Below are positions 1 through 8,379 of a DNA stretch of 64,000 nt, one piece after another; within the stretch, counting starts at the first letter, position 1, and the number at the start of each line of letters is the position of its first letter. The stretch covers positions 9,796,001-9,860,000 of the forward strand of contig NZ_CP080647.1 in NCBI RefSeq assembly GCF_019599145.1, in the 5' to 3' direction. Under the pieces are notes generated by a model that was not told the origin of the DNA, ran no database searches, and saw nothing but the letters and a program-made list of their open reading frames with translations. Origin of the DNA: Streptomyces akebiae. GTDB lineage: Bacteria > Actinomycetota > Actinomycetes > Streptomycetales > Streptomycetaceae. The position numbers and the translations under genes were made by a program.

Positions 1-1
1 G

Positions 2-462
2 CAGGTCACGATCGTGGAGTTCCTGGACCGAGCCGCTCCCTTCGAGGACGCCGAAGTCTCCGCCGAACTGGCCAAGCAGTACCGAAAGTTGGGCATCGAC
101 GTACTCACCTCCACCCGTGTCGAGTCGATCGCCCAGTCCGGGCACCAGGTCCGCGTCACGGTCACCGGAACGGACGGTGCCCGCCAGGTCCTGGAGGCGG
201 ACAAGGTCCTCCAAGCGATCGGCGTCGCCGCGAACGTGACCGGGGATACGGCCTGGAGAACACCGGTGTCAAGGTCACGGAGCACGGCGCCATCGACGTG
301 GACGAGCGCTGCCGTACCTCCGTTCCGCACATCTGCGCCATCGGTGACGTCACCGCGAAGCTCATGCTCGCGCACGCCGCTGAGGCGATGGGAGTGGTCG
401 CCGCTGAGACGCTCTCCGGCGCGGAGACCATGGAGCTGGACTACGTCATGATCCCGCGCACC
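2..462 (+). pseudogene. lpd: Dihydrolipoyl dehydrogenase C-terminal remnant (frameshifted, truncated)
   Basis: The reading starts inside the gene at the window edge and matches the NAD-binding and dimerisation parts of dihydrolipoyl dehydrogenase (E3 of 2-oxoacid dehydrogenase complexes). Recognisable pieces are [12 protein letters not shown], then ADKVLQAIG, then [21 protein letters not shown] and ELDYVMIPR. The frame changes near 242-246, where five bases stand in place of one codon between the AnvTG and YGLENTG segments, so no continuous protein can be made. Homology stops after MIPR, about where the convergent SDR gene ends at 466, so the dimerisation domain is lost. The gene may be longer upstream of the window. 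A sequencing error could explain the frameshift but not the lost C-terminus. Confidence 0.8.
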
Positions 463-465
463 ACC

Positions 466-1293
466 TCAGGCCGGATCGACGAATATGTCGAGCGCGAGAT
501 CACCTTCGAAGCCGGCAGGGCTGTAGACGGACAGGTCGGTGACGCCCTCGTCCGACAGGACCTCGTCGTCGATGAACAGGTTGGCGGTGCACTTCCGCGC
601 GTCACGCGTGAGGATGGCGTGCGCGGCGTCAGCCATGATCCGCGGACTACGGGCTTGTCCGGCGCCGCCGACCACGTTGCGCACGGCGGCTGTGTCGATC
701 AGGGTCCGCGGCCACAACGAGTTGGCGGCGATGCCGTCGGCGGCGAGCTCCTCCGCGAGCCCGATGGTGCACAGACTCATGCCGTACTTCGACAGCGTGT
801 AACCGAGATGCTTCCCCACCCAGTGCGGCGCGAGGTTCAACGGCGGGGAGAGCGTGAGGATGTGCGGGTTGCCCGCCTTGCGCAGGTGCGGGACAGCGGC
901 CTTGCTCAGCAGGAACGTGCCCCGCGTGTTGATGTCCTGCATCAGGTCGTACCGCTTCATCTCCAGCTGCTCCGACGATGACAGGTCGATCGCGCTGGCG
1001 TTGTTCAGCACGATGTCGATGCCACCGAAGGCGCTGACCGCCGCGTCGACAGCGGTGTGCACATCGTCCTCGTTGCGGACGTCGCCGACAACGGCCAGCC
1101 CCTTGCCGCCTGCGCGCTCAATCTCGTCAACGGCGCTGTGGACCGTGCCTTCGAGCTTCGGATGCGGCACGGCGGTCTTGGCGAGCATCACCACGTTCGC
1201 ACCGTCGCGGGCCGCGCGCAGAGCGATGGCGAGTCCGATGCCGCGGCTGCCTCCCGACATCAGGATGGTCTTGTCGGCCAGTGTCTGTGTCAT
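466..1293 (-). CDS. SDR-family oxidoreductase, HSDL2-like
   Basis: A 275-residue short-chain dehydrogenase/reductase with a Rossmann fold, cytosolic and NAD(P)H-dependent. The cofactor motif SGGSRGIG lies near the N-terminus, NNAS follows in the middle, and the catalytic Tyr-Lys pair is in YTLSKYG. The LTLSPPLNL segment is typical of the hydroxysteroid-dehydrogenase-like-2 (HSDL2) subgroup. The start at 1293 is chosen because GGAGG lies about 8 bases upstream and the conserved N-terminus MTQTLADK begins there; a longer frame to 1683 runs back through the divergent gene and is not credible. It is transcribed away from the acyl-CoA dehydrogenase gene at 1357 with 63 bp between them, so the two probably share a control region. 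The substrate is unknown; a lipid or CoA-linked alcohol is plausible from the neighbour. Confidence 0.88.
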   Translation of the reverse strand: MTQTLADKTILMSGGSRGIGLAIALRAARDGANVVMLAKTAVPHPKLEGTVHSAVDEIERAGGKGLAVVGDVRNEDDVHTAVDAAVSAFGGIDIVLNNASAIDLSSSEQLEMKRYDLMQDINTRGTFLLSKAAVPHLRKAGNPHILTLSPPLNLAPHWVGKHLGYTLSKYGMSLCTIGLAEELAADGIAANSLWPRTLIDTAAVRNVVGGAGQARSPRIMADAAHAILTRDARKCTANLFIDDEVLSDEGVTDLSVYSPAGFEGDLALDIFVDPA

Positions 1294-1356
1294 GGTCGAA
1301 CCTCCACAATAGATTGCCGAGCTAATCGTACGTGGTGCTAATGGTATCTTCCCCGT

Positions 1357-2583
1357 ATGACTTCCACTCCCACACGCCAGATCGACCGGCTCTACCACGA
1401 GCTCCTCGCCCCCGAAGAGACACAGTCCGTTCGCGCTGCCGTGCGCCGGATCGCAGAGCACGAAGTGGCTCCGCACGCCGCGGCGATCGCTGGGGGCGAC
1501 GAGCGCACGGACGGCTTCCCCCGGCATGTGTTTGACGGGCTTGCGTCGGCGGGGGTCTTCCGGATTCCCTTCCCCGGCGAGGTCGGCGGCGACGGTCTGA
1601 CCCACCCGGCGACCGCCACCGCCGCGGCCATCGAGGAACTGGCCTACTACTCCAGCAGTGTCGCGGCCGTCTTCGATGTGCACTGCATCCTGGCGGGCAA
1701 CGCCCTGCGGCAGGGCACCGAGGAGCAGCAGCAGCGATGGCTGCGAAAGGTCGCGGAGGGCTCAGTGGTCGGCGCGTTCGCCACCACCGAGCCGAACGCC
1801 TCAAGTGACCTGTCCCCGCAGGCGGTTCAGACCGAGGCGATACGCACCGAGGCCGGCTGGGTGCTGAACGGCCACAAGCGGTGGATCTCCAACTCGCCCG
1901 TCGCCGGGTTCGTGGTGGTTCTCGCCCGCACCGGCACCCGGCTGAGCATGTTCATCGTCGACACGGCACTTCCCGGAGTGGAAGTCGGCCTTCCCGACCG
2001 CAAGATGGGCAACCGCGGCCAGCTCACCGCGGACATCCGCTTCACGGATGTGCACCTGACCGACGACGACCTCCTCGGTGGCGCCGAGGGGCACGGACTG
2101 CGCCAGGCGCTGTCCACTCTGACCTACGGCCGGATCGGCATCGCGGCTGCCGGGGTCGGCATGGCGCAGGCCGCCTTCGACCACACCGTGGCCCACCTGT
2201 CGACGCGACACGCCTTCGGCAAGCCGGTGGCCGCCAACCAGCACTGGCAGTTCCTGCTCGCCGAACGGGCCACCGAGATCGAGAACGCCCGCACCCTCTA
2301 CACCAAGGCCGCCCTGCGCCTGGACGCGGGCAACCCGTCCCCGGAGCCCGAGGCCGCGATGGCGAAGTACTACGCCACCAAGCTGTCGGTGGACATGGCG
2401 CGCGACGCCGTCCAGGCCTTCGGAGGCCTCGGCTTCGCGCGCGAACTGGGTGCCGACGGCAGCCCCGGCCCCGTCGAGGCGATCTACCGGGACAGCAAGA
2501 TCGGCGAGATCTATGAGGGCACCAACGAGATCCAGAAGTGGGTCATAGCCCGGCAGATCTTCGGTCGGGCCATCGTCGGCTGA
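1357..2583 (+). CDS. Acyl-CoA dehydrogenase family protein
   Basis: A 408-residue FAD-dependent acyl-CoA dehydrogenase, full length for the family. It would introduce a 2,3 double bond into an acyl-CoA thioester. The N-terminal helical domain is followed by the beta domain with FATTEPNASSD and GHKRWISN, then the C-terminal helical domain with AVQAFGGLGFARE. The C-terminal YEGTNEIQ motif carries the usual catalytic glutamate. No good Shine-Dalgarno sequence precedes the start, and a short AT-richer patch lies just upstream, so translation may be leaderless. It diverges from the HSDL2-like SDR and is followed by a MarR regulator that may control both. The acyl substrate cannot be told from sequence. 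Confidence 0.9.
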   Translation: MTSTPTRQIDRLYHELLAPEETQSVRAAVRRIAEHEVAPHAAAIAGGDERTDGFPRHVFDGLASAGVFRIPFPGEVGGDGLTHPATATAAAIEELAYYSSSVAAVFDVHCILAGNALRQGTEEQQQRWLRKVAEGSVVGAFATTEPNASSDLSPQAVQTEAIRTEAGWVLNGHKRWISNSPVAGFVVVLARTGTRLSMFIVDTALPGVEVGLPDRKMGNRGQLTADIRFTDVHLTDDDLLGGAEGHGLRQALSTLTYGRIGIAAAGVGMAQAAFDHTVAHLSTRHAFGKPVAANQHWQFLLAERATEIENARTLYTKAALRLDAGNPSPEPEAAMAKYYATKLSVDMARDAVQAFGGLGFARELGADGSPGPVEAIYRDSKIGEIYEGTNEIQKWVIARQIFGRAIVG

Positions 2584-2666
2584 CCGCCCGGGACGCACCG
2601 GCCGTAAGCCGGCGGACGGTGGGGAGTCCCGCCGGCTTGCAGCGGTCCTGGCACCTCGGGCTTTCT

Positions 2667-2693
2667 CGTACGATGGACAGGACCATACGTGCG
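2667..2693. promoter_or_regulatory. Candidate MarR operator dyad
   Basis: An imperfect inverted repeat with the perfect core ATGG-N6-CCAT (2673-2676 and 2683-2686) and partly matching flanks (CGTACGATGG against CCATACGTGCG). It lies 24 bp upstream of the MarR gene start, where an autoregulatory operator would sit. The half sequence TCGTACG also occurs near 1327 in the SDR/acyl-CoA dehydrogenase control region. The operator role is inferred. Confidence 0.4.
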
Positions 2694-2716
2694 ACTAACC
2701 ATGGGCGGGATAAACG

Positions 2717-3211
2717 ATGTCCGAGGCTCCGCTGGTACCGGGGACAGTGGCCGAACACACCATCTGCCTGCTGGTCAAACTCGGGCAGGTGGCGTTCAGG
2801 ATCGCCGAGGACGGCATCGGTGGGACCGGCCTGCGAGTGCGGCATTACAGCGTCCTGCAGGCCTTGGCGGACAACGGTGCCATGCCGCAACTGGCACTTG
2901 GCTCGTTCCTGCGCATCGACCCCGCGACGATGGTGACGAGTCTCGACGACCTGGAGCGCGCCGGATACGCGGAGCGGACACGAGATCCGCAGGATCGTCG
3001 CCGCTACGCCGTGGACATCACCGCCGAAGGGCGCACGGTCCTGGCCCGCCTCAACCGCACACTCGTCGATCTCGACGGCGAAATCCTGGCAGACCTGGGC
3101 GCCACGGAACGACAGTCGCTTCACGTCCTGCTGGACAGTCTCGCGGGAAGTCCCGCTCTGACCTCCCTGTTCGACACCGTCCGGGAGCAGAACGGTGGGA
3201 AACGGGCTTAA
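2717..3211 (+). CDS. MarR-family transcriptional regulator
   Basis: A 164-residue winged-helix regulator of the MarR family. The DNA-binding region runs from about residue 40 to 105, with the recognition-helix region DPATMVTSLDDLERAGY followed by the wing signature RTRDPQDRRRYAVDIT. It has the usual length and should act as a dimer. It sits 133 bp downstream of the acyl-CoA dehydrogenase gene, and a dyad at 2667-2693 lies in that gap, so it probably represses itself and perhaps the adjacent dehydrogenase/SDR pair in response to a small aromatic or acyl ligand. The ligand is unknown. The IS remnant starts about 30 bp after its stop. Confidence 0.9.
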   Translation: MSEAPLVPGTVAEHTICLLVKLGQVAFRIAEDGIGGTGLRVRHYSVLQALADNGAMPQLALGSFLRIDPATMVTSLDDLERAGYAERTRDPQDRRRYAVDITAEGRTVLARLNRTLVDLDGEILADLGATERQSLHVLLDSLAGSPALTSLFDTVREQNGGKRA

Positions 3212-3241
3212 CGGCTCTGGGCTGTTTCTGATGGCTCTTGG

Positions 3242-3856
3242 ATGGCTGGGTGGATCTCGAGGATGGCCGGGCAGGACGCTCGTATGGTGCGGCGGCATGA
3301 GCTCACGGACGCGCAGTGGCAGAAGATCGAGACTCTCCTGCCCGGCAACGGCAATCCGGGCGGGCAGTGGGCGGATCACCGCAAGGTGATCAACGGGGTG
3401 CTGTTCCGGGCCCGGACCGGGGTGCCCTGTTCTGACCTGCCCGAACGGTGCGGTCCCTGGCAGGCCGTCTATGAGCGTCACCGCCGCTGGTCGGCCGACG
3501 GCACCTGGCAGACCGTCCTTGAGGAGTTGCAGAGCGAGGCCGATGCCGGTGACCCGGACGGGACGCTCGCCGGCCAGGCGGAGCGGCGGGAGTGGGCCGT
3601 GAACATCGACTCCACCTCCTGCCGGGCGCATCGGCACGCGGCCGGGGCGCCCCGCAAGCCTCCGGCCGACCACCCGCAAGAGGGGGCGGGGCACGTGAGG
3701 AGGCGGATGGGCGCGAGGCGTTGGGGCGCTCGCGGGGCGGGCTGACCAGCAAGGTCCATCTGCTCTCCGACGACCGTGCCCGCCCGCTGTACTTGGCTGA
3801 CCTCGCCCGGTCAGCGGGGCGACAGCCCGATGTTCGCTCCGGTGCTGGACGGTTTA
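3242..3856 (+). mobile_element. IS5-family transposase remnant (multiple frameshifts)
   Basis: Pieces of an IS5-type DDE transposase lie in order but in three frames. The first is the N-terminal DUF4096-like part from about 3284 (RRHELTDAQWQKIETLLPG, then HRKVINGVLFRARTG and SDLPERCGPW) running to NIDSTSCRAH. A second frame then gives ALGRSRGGLTSKVHLLSDD, and a third gives SPGQRGDSPMFAPVLDGL. The catalytic core therefore cannot be translated as one chain, and homology ends near 3855 without the C-terminal third. I could not identify terminal inverted repeats. The element is dead and marks a past insertion and deletion event: the sequence directly after it is the tail of an unrelated gene. Confidence 0.8.
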
Positions 3857-3857
3857 C

Positions 3858-4055
3858 ACCTATCGGGCGCTGTCGGTCGCCGACGCCCTCCGCGACGGCA
3901 TGTTCGCAGGCGTCGCACACAGCCAGGAACGGGCCAACCAGATCGGCTACGGCGCCCCCAGCCCCGAGGACATCCACGCGACCTGGGGCATCAAGCCGAC
4001 CTTTTTCACCGAATGGGCCCGCGACCACGCCGACCTCTTCGACGTGGCGCGCTGA
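3858..4055 (+). pseudogene. C-terminal fragment of an NAD(P)-binding (NmrA-like) protein
   Basis: An open stretch of 65 codons ends with TGA at 4053-4055 and reads VADALRDGMFAGVAHSQERA, later PTFFTEWARDHADLF. The closing pattern 'TF.EWARDHA..F' is typical of the C-terminus of NmrA-like NAD(P)-binding oxidoreductases. There is no start codon or N-terminal domain; the fragment begins at the point where transposase homology stops, so the front of the gene was probably removed by the IS event. Family assignment rests on a short motif and is tentative. The 254 bp from here to the next start (4310) hold no gene I can recognise. Confidence 0.5.
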
Positions 4056-4309
4056 AACGCGCACCGCCAACACCCCGGCAGGCTGATCCTGCCGTGGAGC
4101 CCCGGGCGGCAGCGTGCGCCGGGGCACCCTGGTGTCACCCTGCCTCGGGCAACTGGTCCTCGCCGTCCCGACTGCGGCCCGCCCGCCGACCCTTGAGCCC
4201 TGGCCCAGCCGGTTGGTTCCACCCTCGGACGCATTCCCGTTCCCGCAGTCCGGTTCCCCTCCCTGCCCCGTACGTATCCCTGCCCCGCATTCCCGACCCG
4301 GAGAACTCG

Positions 4310-5046
4310 ATGCCCACGCCCACCCCGCTCGACCTGACCGAACTCAGCGCATCTCTCGGCGGTTCCCGCCGGTTGCGCGGCCATCTCGCCCGCCCCGAGG
4401 GCGCCGGTCCCTGGCCCGGTGTCGTCGTCCACGAGGCCCTGGGAGTGGACGACGTCATGCTCCGGCAGACCGAACGTCTCGCGCGGGCCGGCTATCTGAC
4501 CCTGATGCCGGACCTGTTCGCCGACGGCGGCGTCCGCCGCTGCCTGGTACCCACGATGCGCGCCGCGACATCGGGCCGCGGCCGTGCGTGGGCAGACCTG
4601 GAAGCGGCGCGACAGACGCTGGCCGAACACCCCGACTGCACCGGACGGGTCGGTGTCATCGGCTTCTGCATGGGCGGCAGCTTCGCCCTGGTCGCCGCCG
4701 GACGGGGCACCTTCGACGCGGCCTCCGTCAACTACGGCCTCTTGCCCAAGGACGCCGACCGTGCCCTCGCCGAGTCCTGCCCGGTGGTGGCCAGTTACGG
4801 CGGCCGCGACCGCATGCTCAAAGGGGCCGCGGCCAACTGGAGTCCGCCCTGACGCGGGCCTGTTTACCGCACGACGTGAAGGAGTACCCGGCCGCCGGGC
4901 ACTCCTTCCTCAACGACGCGGAGAACGCCCCGCGCCTGCTGCGCCCCCTCACGCGGATCGCGGGGATCGGTCCCGAACCCAAGTCCGCCGCCGACGCCTG
5001 GCGCCGCATCGAGACGTTCTTCGCCGAACACCCGACCGACTCGTGA
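4310..5046 (+). pseudogene. Dienelactone hydrolase family protein, frameshifted
   Basis: An alpha/beta hydrolase of the dienelactone hydrolase family. The nucleophile cysteine is in GFCMGG and the acidic residue probably in GGRDRML, both in the first frame. The frame shifts near 4832-4834, equivalent to one missing base in a GC run, and the catalytic histidine (GHSFLND) is only in the second frame, which continues to 5046. The catalytic triad is thus divided between two frames and the first frame stops after WSPP. GGAG precedes the start by about 10 bases. The second part contains a TTA leucine codon at 4864. A single-base sequencing error is possible, but three nearby genes are also broken. 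Confidence 0.75.
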
Positions 5047-5095
5047 TCACTCCACGCCAAAGGCCGACCGCGAGACCTGCACATCCCCGGCAGGT

Positions 5096-5119
5096 CCTGC
5101 CTGGCCGTCGGCAGGCAGG
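5096..5119 (-). terminator. Possible hairpin terminator after the aldehyde dehydrogenase gene
   Basis: CCTGCCTG at 5096-5103 pairs with CAGGCAGG at 5112-5119 over an 8-base loop, just beyond the stop of the minus-strand gene at 5124. There is no T-run, as is common in high-GC actinomycetes. Confidence 0.4.
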
Positions 5120-5123
5120 CCTC

Positions 5124-6560
5124 TCAGGCGAGCGAGGTCCACACGCTCTTGACCTCGGTGTACGCGTCGATGGCTCCCCTGCCCATCTCCCGGCCCCAGC
5201 CGCTGGCCTTGAACCCGCCCCAGGGGGCGGAGGCGTCCACGGGGTTGGGCATGTTGATGAACACCGTGCCGGCACGGATGGCGCCCGCCACGCGGTGCGC
5301 CGCGCCCACGTCACGGGTCCACACGGCCGCCGCCAGACCGTACTCGGTGTCGTTGGCGCGGGCGATCGCCTCGTCCTCGTCGTCGTACGGCAGGACGGAC
5401 AGCACCGGGCCGAAGATCTCCTCGCGGGCGATGCGCATGTCGTCCCGCACGCCCGTGAACACGGTCGGCTGGTAGAAGAAGCCCGGCAGGTCGTCGACGG
5501 GGGCCCCGCCGGCGAGCAGCTGGGCGCCTTCCTGGACCCCGCTGCGCACCAGTGCGTGGACGTGGTCCCGGTGTTCGCCGGTGACCAGGGGGCCGAGCTC
5601 GGTGCCGGGCGCGCTGCCCGCGCCGAGCCGCATCCCACCGACAGCCTTGGCGCAGCGCTCGGCGAACTCGTCGGCGAGGGAGCGGTGGACGAGGAACCGG
5701 GTGTAGGCGGCGCACACCTGGCCGCTGTTGAGGAGCGCGCCCTGCAGACAGCCCGTCACGGCCGCGTCCAGGTCGGCGCCGGGCAGGACGAGGCTCGGTG
5801 CCTTCCCGCCGAGTTCGAGCGAGACCCGCTTGAGATTCCCCGCGGAAGCCCGGACGATCTCCCTGCCGGTCTCGGTCGAACCGGTGAAGGACACCTTGTC
5901 CACGCCCGGGTGCTCGACGAGGGCACGGCCGGCCTCGGGACCCCCGGTCAGCAGATTGACGACGCCGGACGGCACACCGGCCGCCCGGCACAGCTCGACG
6001 AGCCGCACCGTGGTCATCGGGGTCTGCTCCGCGGGTTTGACGATCACGGTGTTCCCGCAGGCGAGGGCCGGCGCGATCTTCCAACTCGCGATCATGAGCG
6101 GGAAGTTCCACGGGGTGATCAGCGCGCACACTCCCACCGGCTCGCGCTTGGTGTACTGCAGCACGCCGGGGAAGGACAGCGGCGCCGTCTCGCCGTAGAT
6201 CTTGGTGACCCAGCCGGCGTAGTGCCGGAAGTGTTCGGCCGCCGCGGCGACACTGACGGCGGTGGAGACACCGAGCGGCTGGCCCTGGTCGCGCGTCTCC
6301 AACTCGGCCAGTTCCTCCGCGTGTTCCTCGATGAGGTCACCGACGCGCCACAGGATCCGGGCGCGGGCGGCCGGGGTGAGGCCCGCCCACTCAGGGCTCT
6401 CGAAGGCGGCGCGGGCGGCCCGTACGGCCGCGTCGGCGTCCACGGCCCCCGCCAGGGAAACGCGGGCGTGCGGCTGTCCCGTCGCCGGGTCCAGGGTCTC
6501 GAACTCCGCCCCGGAGGCCGAGGCTTGCCACTCGTCACCGATGAGAAGGGTCTTGGTCAC
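5124..6560 (-). CDS. Aldehyde dehydrogenase (NAD(P)+), BetB-like family
   Basis: A 478-residue NAD(P)-dependent aldehyde dehydrogenase that would oxidise an aldehyde to its carboxylic acid. The landmarks are ITPWNFPLM, the NAD-binding stretch SFTGSTETGREI, the general base glutamate in LELGGKAPSLV, and the nucleophilic cysteine in NSGQVCAAYTR; the C-terminal PWGGFKASGWGRE is also typical. The start is GTG at 6560, sharing bases with the TGA of the upstream GMC oxidoreductase gene (GTGA), so the two are translationally coupled. The pair forms a two-step alcohol-to-acid route like choline to betaine, but sequence alone does not show that choline is the substrate. Confidence 0.92.
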   Translation of the reverse strand: MTKTLLIGDEWQASASGAEFETLDPATGQPHARVSLAGAVDADAAVRAARAAFESPEWAGLTPAARARILWRVGDLIEEHAEELAELETRDQGQPLGVSTAVSVAAAAEHFRHYAGWVTKIYGETAPLSFPGVLQYTKREPVGVCALITPWNFPLMIASWKIAPALACGNTVIVKPAEQTPMTTVRLVELCRAAGVPSGVVNLLTGGPEAGRALVEHPGVDKVSFTGSTETGREIVRASAGNLKRVSLELGGKAPSLVLPGADLDAAVTGCLQGALLNSGQVCAAYTRFLVHRSLADEFAERCAKAVGGMRLGAGSAPGTELGPLVTGEHRDHVHALVRSGVQEGAQLLAGGAPVDDLPGFFYQPTVFTGVRDDMRIAREEIFGPVLSVLPYDDEDEAIARANDTEYGLAAAVWTRDVGAAHRVAGAIRAGTVFINMPNPVDASAPWGGFKASGWGREMGRGAIDAYTEVKSVWTSLA

Positions 6561-8089
6561 AGCTGTGCTCCCAGGATGAGGTCGGCGCAGCGCTCGCCGA
6601 TCATGACGGCAGGTGCGTGGGTGTTTCCGGAGGTGACGGAGGGCATGACGGAGGCGTCCGCGACGCGCAGCCCGGCCACGCCGTGTACGCGCAGGTGCGG
6701 GTCGACGACCGCCATCCGGTCGATGCCCATCCGGCAGGTGCCCACCTGGTGGTGATAACTGAGGAGGGTCCGCTTGATGTACGCGGCGACCTCCGCGTCC
6801 GTGCGGACGTACGGTCCGGGCGCGACCTCGCGGGCCCGCCAGTCGCCCAGCGACTTCTCCTCGCCGATCTCCCGCACCTGCTGCACGGCCCGCACCATGG
6901 CCGCGAGGTCCGACGGTTCGGAGAAGTAGGCGGGGTCCAGGGCGGGAGCCTGGGTGGGGTCGGCCGAGCGCAGCCACATGCGGCCCCGGCTGAGTGGACG
7001 GATCGTCCCGGCGAGCACCGAGAAGCCGTGGCCCTCCTCCGGGACGTTCACATCGGGCACGGGCACCGGTACGTGAGACATCAGCGGCTGCAGGTCCGGC
7101 ACGGACAGCGTCGGCTCGGACTTGGCGAAGTAGTGCGCCTCCAGCTTGTTGGCCGTGCCCTGTGGCACCGGCCGTGCCGACTCCCACACCACCGGAGCGA
7201 GGGTGTGGTCGTGCAGGTTCGCGCCCACGCCCGGCAGGTCCGCGGTCACCCCGATACCGAGTGTCCGCAGCTCGTCGGCCGGCCCGAGGCCGCTGAGCAG
7301 GAGCAGCTGGGCCGATCCGATGGTGCCGCCCGACAGGATCACGTCGCCTTCGCAGCGGATCTCCGTCGTACGGCCCTCGTGCAGCAACTCGACGCCCCGG
7401 GCCCGGCCGCCGTCCACCAGGACTCGCGTGACCGCCGCGCCGGTCGTCACCGTCAGCAGCGCACTGTCGAGCACCGGCTGCACGAAGGCGGTCCACGCGC
7501 TGACGCGCCTGCCGTCGCGGATGGTGCGGTGAATCAGGTTGACGCCGAGCTGGTCCTGGCCGTTGCAGTCGTCGTTGTACGGGATCCCGTAGTCCTGGCA
7601 GGCCTCGACGAAGGCGGCGGTGACCGGGTTGGGGGAGTGGTTCCGGCTGACGGGCAGCGGGCCGCCGACCCCGTGGTAGTACGACGCGCCGTCCTCGAAG
7701 TCCTCCGAGCGCTTGAAGTACGGCAGTACCTCGTCGTACGACCAGCCGGCCGCTCCCTGGTAGGCCCAGTTGTCGTAGTCGGCCCGGTGGCCGCGGACGT
7801 AGATCATGCCGTTGAGGGCGCTGGAGCCGCCGAGGACCTTGCCGCGCGGCCAGAACACCTGGGTACCGGAGGCGTGCCGTTGGGGTTCGGTGGTGTACGC
7901 GTGGTCCTGCGGGGAGTTCCACAGCTCCCACAGGCGCCCCGGGTCGTGGATGGCCGGGTTGTCGTCCCGGTCGCCCACCTCGATCAGCAGGACGGTCCGG
8001 CCGGCGTCCACGAGTCTGCGCGTGAGGGCACAGCCGGCGGAGCCGGCGCCCACCACGATGTGGTCGTAAAGGGTGTGTATGGCTCGCAT
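6557..8089 (-). CDS. GMC-family FAD-dependent alcohol dehydrogenase (choline dehydrogenase-like)
   Basis: A 510-residue glucose-methanol-choline oxidoreductase. The N-terminal FAD-binding motif is IVVGAGSAGCAL, followed by the GMC signature around PRGKVLGGSSALNGMIYVRG. The active-site histidines are expected in YHHQVGTCRMG and SGNTHAPAVMIGER. It would oxidise a primary alcohol to the aldehyde that the coupled aldehyde dehydrogenase consumes. No clear Shine-Dalgarno sequence precedes the ATG at 8089. The 230 bp upstream to the hairpin at 8321 should hold the promoter, but I cannot point to it. Possible substrates include choline, polyethylene glycol-type alcohols and aromatic alcohols; none is singled out by the sequence. 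Confidence 0.92.
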   Translation of the reverse strand: MRAIHTLYDHIVVGAGSAGCALTRRLVDAGRTVLLIEVGDRDDNPAIHDPGRLWELWNSPQDHAYTTEPQRHASGTQVFWPRGKVLGGSSALNGMIYVRGHRADYDNWAYQGAAGWSYDEVLPYFKRSEDFEDGASYYHGVGGPLPVSRNHSPNPVTAAFVEACQDYGIPYNDDCNGQDQLGVNLIHRTIRDGRRVSAWTAFVQPVLDSALLTVTTGAAVTRVLVDGGRARGVELLHEGRTTEIRCEGDVILSGGTIGSAQLLLLSGLGPADELRTLGIGVTADLPGVGANLHDHTLAPVVWESARPVPQGTANKLEAHYFAKSEPTLSVPDLQPLMSHVPVPVPDVNVPEEGHGFSVLAGTIRPLSRGRMWLRSADPTQAPALDPAYFSEPSDLAAMVRAVQQVREIGEEKSLGDWRAREVAPGPYVRTDAEVAAYIKRTLLSYHHQVGTCRMGIDRMAVVDPHLRVHGVAGLRVADASVMPSVTSGNTHAPAVMIGERCADLILGAQL

Positions 8090-8320
8090 GACGGGAGGGT
8101 TACAGGCGGACGGGCTCCCGGCTTGTGCCGCGGTGCACGGTGTCTTGCGGAGGCGGGCACGAACGGTCGCGCACGGTCGGGTGCGGCCGTCGGACCGGCC
8201 CGTCGAACCGGCCCGACGGCTGGTCGAGCCTCACCCGGACAGGCCGGTGGTCGGCCCCACGGCTGCGGAGAGTCGCCTGGCGGAAGCGACCGCGGGCACA
8301 CGGTTCGCCCGAGGCGGCAC

Positions 8321-8354
8321 GACGGCCAGGACCACCTCGGTGGTCCTGGCCGTC
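8321..8354 (-). terminator. Strong hairpin terminator after the MFS gene
   Basis: Perfect 16-bp inverted repeat: GACGGCCAGGACCACC at 8321-8336 and its complement at 8339-8354 with a minimal loop. It lies 25 bp past the stop of the minus-strand MFS gene (8380). Confidence 0.8.
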
Positions 8355-8379
8355 GCGTGAGCTGCGGGAAAGGGGTGTG

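Noticed and set aside
3242..3856. Active transposase using programmed frameshifting
   Set aside because: Two shifts, no slippery sequence seen, and the C-terminal part is missing.
5124..7931. Long minus-strand frame joining ALDH with upstream sequence
   Set aside because: Upstream of 6560 it is the wrong frame of the GMC gene; GTGA overlap gives the true start.
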